In this document: positions 6,514-8,433 of the stretch, in pieces
Numbering within the stretch: position 1 is the first letter of the stretch
How the letters are laid out: each line of letters begins with the position of its first letter
DNA from: Treponema sp.
GTDB taxonomy: Bacteria; Spirochaetota; Spirochaetia; Treponematales; Treponemataceae
NCBI GenBank assembly: GCA_017614655.1
Contig: JAGABO010000103.1
Span: 1-8,433, forward strand
Direction: 5' to 3'
DNA length: 8,433 bases
The notes under the pieces: model-generated
Told to the model about the DNA's origin: nothing
The model's input: only the letters and a program-made list of their open reading frames with translations
Databases searched by the model: none
Program-made: the position numbers and the translations under genes

Positions 6514-7344
6514 TTAATTATTGTAATCGCTTTCCGTAATGGTAATCGAACCTAAAAACAAAACCCTGCTGTACGACGGCGTAAGGGTAGTATCTGAACC
6601 GGAAGAAAAAGCATACATATCAACATACCACTTACCTTCTTCAGATGGAGTTTCGCTGAGATTTACATCCGGATCATCTTTTACGGGAAGAGGATTATTG
6701 TCTTCATCATCTGCATTAAAATTAAATCCATAAGGCTTATCAAGTTTCCTTACAGGACGAACGGCAATTCCTTTTTCCATTACAGAACTTGCAGATTCAA
6801 AAGAATCAAAACTGTGGTCGCCGATACAGATAGAACTTTTATAATCATCACTTGAACCGTAATCATTAAGTTTTATATAAACATAACGGTCAGTTCCGGA
6901 AGCAGCTACAAAGGGTGTTTCACTTACAACATCAGAGCCGCCTGTAAAACACAGAGGCTGATATCCGAATGAACCGAGAAGCCTGTCTGCAGCAGCAGAA
7001 ACAGAAGCTGTAGAACTTGTATTAAGATTATCTATCGTGTTTTCATTGCTCTTCATGGTGTTAAAGTTATTATAGATTTTATAATAAACTTCTGTTCCCT
7101 TAAAACTGAACTCGGCACCGGAGCCTATATACTGACTGTTATTTTCGCTCTGTTCGGCCGTCATAAAACGAAAGCAGAACGAAAGTGGATCGGATGAATC
7201 ATAAGTGGGATAACTGTGGCCGTCCGTTACAGGAGCATCCAGAAAGTAAAAACTTTCCAAACCGCAGTCTGCAAATAAAAAAAGACAGGGAACTGCAAGA
7301 AACATAATAGTAATTCTGCGCATAAAATTCCCTGTCTTCATCAT
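6514..7344 (-). CDS. Exported protein of unknown function, possible lipoprotein
   Basis: A 276-residue protein that I cannot place in a family. It begins with a basic n-region, a hydrophobic core (about residues 11-25, ITIMFLAVPCLFLFA) and a candidate lipobox FADC with C27. Asp at -1 is unusual, so cleavage by signal peptidase I after FA is also possible. The mature part is rich in Ser, Asp, Asn and Gly, with aromatic short strands (for example RYVYIKLNDYGSS and KWYVDMYAFSSGSD) and ends SITITESDYNN, suggesting a beta-rich secreted domain. The start is uncertain: ATG at 7344, 7341 or 7323 are all in frame. The 7323 start has an AGG within AGGGAA nearby and still gives a full signal peptide; 7344 has GGAAG about 11 nt upstream. 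It lies 22 bp after the TPR gene and is probably co-transcribed with it. Confidence 0.7.
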   Translation of the reverse strand: MMKTGNFMRRITIMFLAVPCLFLFADCGLESFYFLDAPVTDGHSYPTYDSSDPLSFCFRFMTAEQSENNSQYIGSGAEFSFKGTEVYYKIYNNFNTMKSNENTIDNLNTSSTASVSAAADRLLGSFGYQPLCFTGGSDVVSETPFVAASGTDRYVYIKLNDYGSSDDYKSSICIGDHSFDSFESASSVMEKGIAVRPVRKLDKPYGFNFNADDEDNNPLPVKDDPDVNLSETPSEEGKWYVDMYAFSSGSDTTLTPSYSRVLFLGSITITESDYNN

Positions 7345-7366
7345 GATAAAACTTTCTTCCAGTTAA

Positions 7367-8056
7367 TTACTGCTGGATTTTTCCTTCTGCCTTAAGAGCT
7401 ATAAGACGTGACTGTGAAAGTTTTGCCCATGTTGAATCTGTGTATTCATCTACGATATTCTGATAAATTGCAGCAGCTTCTTCATAAGCTTCAAGAGATT
7501 CTTCTACACGTGCTGCAGAGAAAGATGCATGAACAGAAGCCGGGAAGAAAGGTGCATCTGCAGCCTTCTTGTAAAGTTCAAGAGCCTTCTTTGAATTGCC
7601 GCTTTCTTCGGCTGCACTTGCTGCATTAAAATAAGAGATACCTGCAGTATAAGCCTTCTCGTCTGCAAGAGCTGCAGCTTCATAGAAAGAAGAAGCCTTT
7701 TCGTATTCCTTCTTTGAATTATAAATTGAAGCTGTAAGAAGATTTGCACGAACACCTGCAACTCCAGAAAGAGCTGTATATTCTTCGAGAGCCTTAAGTG
7801 CATCTTCTGCACGAACAGCCTGTTCATCTTCCGTAAGGTCATTTGACTTTGCAGCATAAGCAAATTCAATTGCATCAATTTCTGCAAGATTCTTATTTTT
7901 TTTGCTGTTTCTGATAAGGAAAACAGACATTACAACAGCTGCAGCTGCTATAAGAAGAACTGCTACCGTAAGAATAACAGTGCGGTTCTTCGAAATAAAA
8001 CTTTCGATTTTCTTTGATGAATCTTCATCTTTTCTGTTAAAAGCATTGTCTGCCAT
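7367..8056 (-). CDS. Membrane-anchored tetratricopeptide (TPR) protein, YfgM-like layout
   Basis: A 229-residue protein with a short cytoplasmic N-terminus (1-25, KKIESFISKNR), a single transmembrane helix at about 26-48 and an Ala/Glu-rich helical remainder. Helix pairs with TPR spacing are visible at about 101-131 (NLLTASIYNSKKEYEKASSF), 137-170 (YFNAASAAEESGNSKKALEL) and 174-207 (AARVEESLEAYEEAAAIYQN). This is the arrangement of YfgM-type proteins, which face the periplasm and help envelope protein folding near SecYEG. Family resemblance is by layout only. The start is supported by GGAG 7 nt upstream of the ATG and a strong promoter. It precedes the exported-protein gene by 22 bp. Confidence 0.85.
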   Translation of the reverse strand: MADNAFNRKDEDSSKKIESFISKNRTVILTVAVLLIAAAAVVMSVFLIRNSKKNKNLAEIDAIEFAYAAKSNDLTEDEQAVRAEDALKALEEYTALSGVAGVRANLLTASIYNSKKEYEKASSFYEAAALADEKAYTAGISYFNAASAAEESGNSKKALELYKKAADAPFFPASVHASFSAARVEESLEAYEEAAAIYQNIVDEYTDSTWAKLSQSRLIALKAEGKIQQ

Positions 8057-8063
8057 TTTTTTA

Positions 8064-8067
8064 CTCC
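8064..8067 (-). promoter_or_regulatory. Shine-Dalgarno of the TPR gene
   Basis: GGAG on the minus strand, 7 nt before the ATG at 8056, is a well-placed ribosome site. It confirms this start and contrasts with secA and the operon leader gene, which lack one. Confidence 0.6.
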
Positions 8068-8090
8068 AGTTTTTGCAATAAGTTCGATAT

Positions 8091-8119
8091 AAGATATAAG
8101 ATTAACGCTTTTTTGTCAA
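8091..8119 (-). promoter_or_regulatory. Sigma-70 type promoter of the TPR/exported-protein pair
   Basis: A perfect -35 box TTGACA (8119-8114) and a -10 box TATCTT (8096-8091) are spaced by 17 bp. Transcription would start near 8084, giving a leader of about 28 nt that carries the GGAG ribosome site. The -35 box overlaps the TGA stop codon of the upstream regulator gene, so the pair has its own promoter while lying directly downstream of that regulator. Confidence 0.65.
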
Positions 8120-8433
8120 AGACTGCGCTTAACCCCCAGCTCTTTTAAAAGGCGTGTAAGATATGTTCTCTGAACATCAAGGATTTTTGCCGTTTCCGTT
8201 TGATTCCATCCGTTTTCAACAAGAATCCGTTTTATATACTCCCTCTTAAATTCATCCATTGCTTCTTTTAATGTAAGCCCCGATTCTACTGACGAAGCAA
8301 AATTCTCGTTCTTTTCTGCCGTTCTGTTTTCCGATGACGGAATGTGAAGATCGGCAATCTGAATAAGAGGCGGATGACCAAGGATACAGGAACGTTCAAC
8401 AATGTTTTCGAGTTCGCGTACATTACCCGGCCA
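8116..8433 (-). CDS. Sigma-54-dependent Fis-type transcriptional regulator, C-terminal part
   Basis: 105 codons are visible, entering from the right edge and ending in TGA. The segment starts WPGNVRELENI, the conserved end of the AAA+ domain of bacterial enhancer-binding proteins (the family reads W-P-G-N-V-R-E-L-x-N). A variable linker follows, then LKEAMDEFKREYIKRIL and a Fis-type helix-turn-helix with NQTETAKILDVQRTYLTRLL and a basic end KELGVKR. Such proteins bind upstream enhancer sites and use ATP to remodel sigma-54 RNA polymerase. The GAFTGA loop, Walker motifs and any receiver or sensor domain lie outside the window, so the signal it responds to is unknown. No -24/-12 sigma-54 promoter was recognised in the window, and the downstream TPR gene has a sigma-70-type promoter, so no target is identified. 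Confidence 0.93.
   Translation of the reverse strand, partial: WPGNVRELENIVERSCILGHPPLIQIADLHIPSSENRTAEKNENFASSVESGLTLKEAMDEFKREYIKRILVENGWNQTETAKILDVQRTYLTRLLKELGVKRSL

Noticed and set aside
6494..6517. AT-rich direct repeat TTAAAATT between convergent genes as a bidirectional terminator
   Set aside because: The two copies are direct rather than inverted and do not form a stable hairpin.
7504..7887. Leu/Gln/Met-rich minus-strand frame of 127 codons inside the TPR gene
   Set aside because: It is an out-of-frame shadow of the Ala/Glu-rich TPR codons with low-complexity sequence; the TPR frame has the promoter, ribosome site and domain pattern.
1..8433. Search for CRISPR arrays, tRNA/rRNA genes, transposases, att sites, toxin-antitoxin or phage-defence genes
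   Set aside because: None was seen: no regularly spaced direct repeats, no cloverleaf-like sequence, no integrase or transposase motifs, and all gaps are 162 bp or less.

Overview
The window looks like ordinary chromosomal DNA of a spirochaete, most likely a host-associated Treponema. The reasons are a 935-residue SecA with an intact zinc-binding tail, several small lipoproteins with loose lipoboxes of the spirochaetal kind, a long beta-propeller-like lipoprotein resembling a spirochaetal family, and moderate, fairly AT-rich base composition. The genus is inferred from general protein character, not from a marker gene.

Layout, left to right. Positions 1-420 (minus strand) hold the N-terminal part of a DUF1848-family protein that runs off the left edge. 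A 106-bp gap follows, with a terminator-like hairpin and a separate REP-like palindrome. The secA gene (527-3334, minus) covers the next third of the window. A 162-bp divergent intergenic region separates it from a tightly packed plus-strand operon of five genes (3497-6498). These encode a beta-propeller-like lipoprotein, a single-pass membrane protein, a four-helix membrane protein, a MutT-type Nudix hydrolase and an SH3-like small lipoprotein. This operon runs tail to tail, 15 bp apart, into a minus-strand pair: an exported protein of unknown function (6514-7344) preceded by a membrane-anchored TPR protein (7367-8056). The right edge holds the C-terminal part of a sigma-54-dependent, Fis-type regulator (8116-8433, minus).

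Functionally the theme is the cell envelope. SecA drives export, and at least three neighbouring products (two probable lipoproteins and one less certain exported protein) would be Sec clients. The TPR protein is a YfgM/PpiD-like type of inner-membrane protein. The Nudix gene, a nucleotide-pool sanitizer, sits inside the envelope operon and overlaps the lipoprotein gene after it by ATGA.

The most notable regulatory signals are promoter-like elements so close to the start codons of secA and the first lipoprotein gene that both mRNAs could be leaderless (neither has a Shine-Dalgarno), and a strong TTGACA-N17-TATCTT promoter whose -35 box overlaps the stop codon of the regulator gene. I found no mobile element, CRISPR array, RNA gene or clear novel defence or biosynthetic system.
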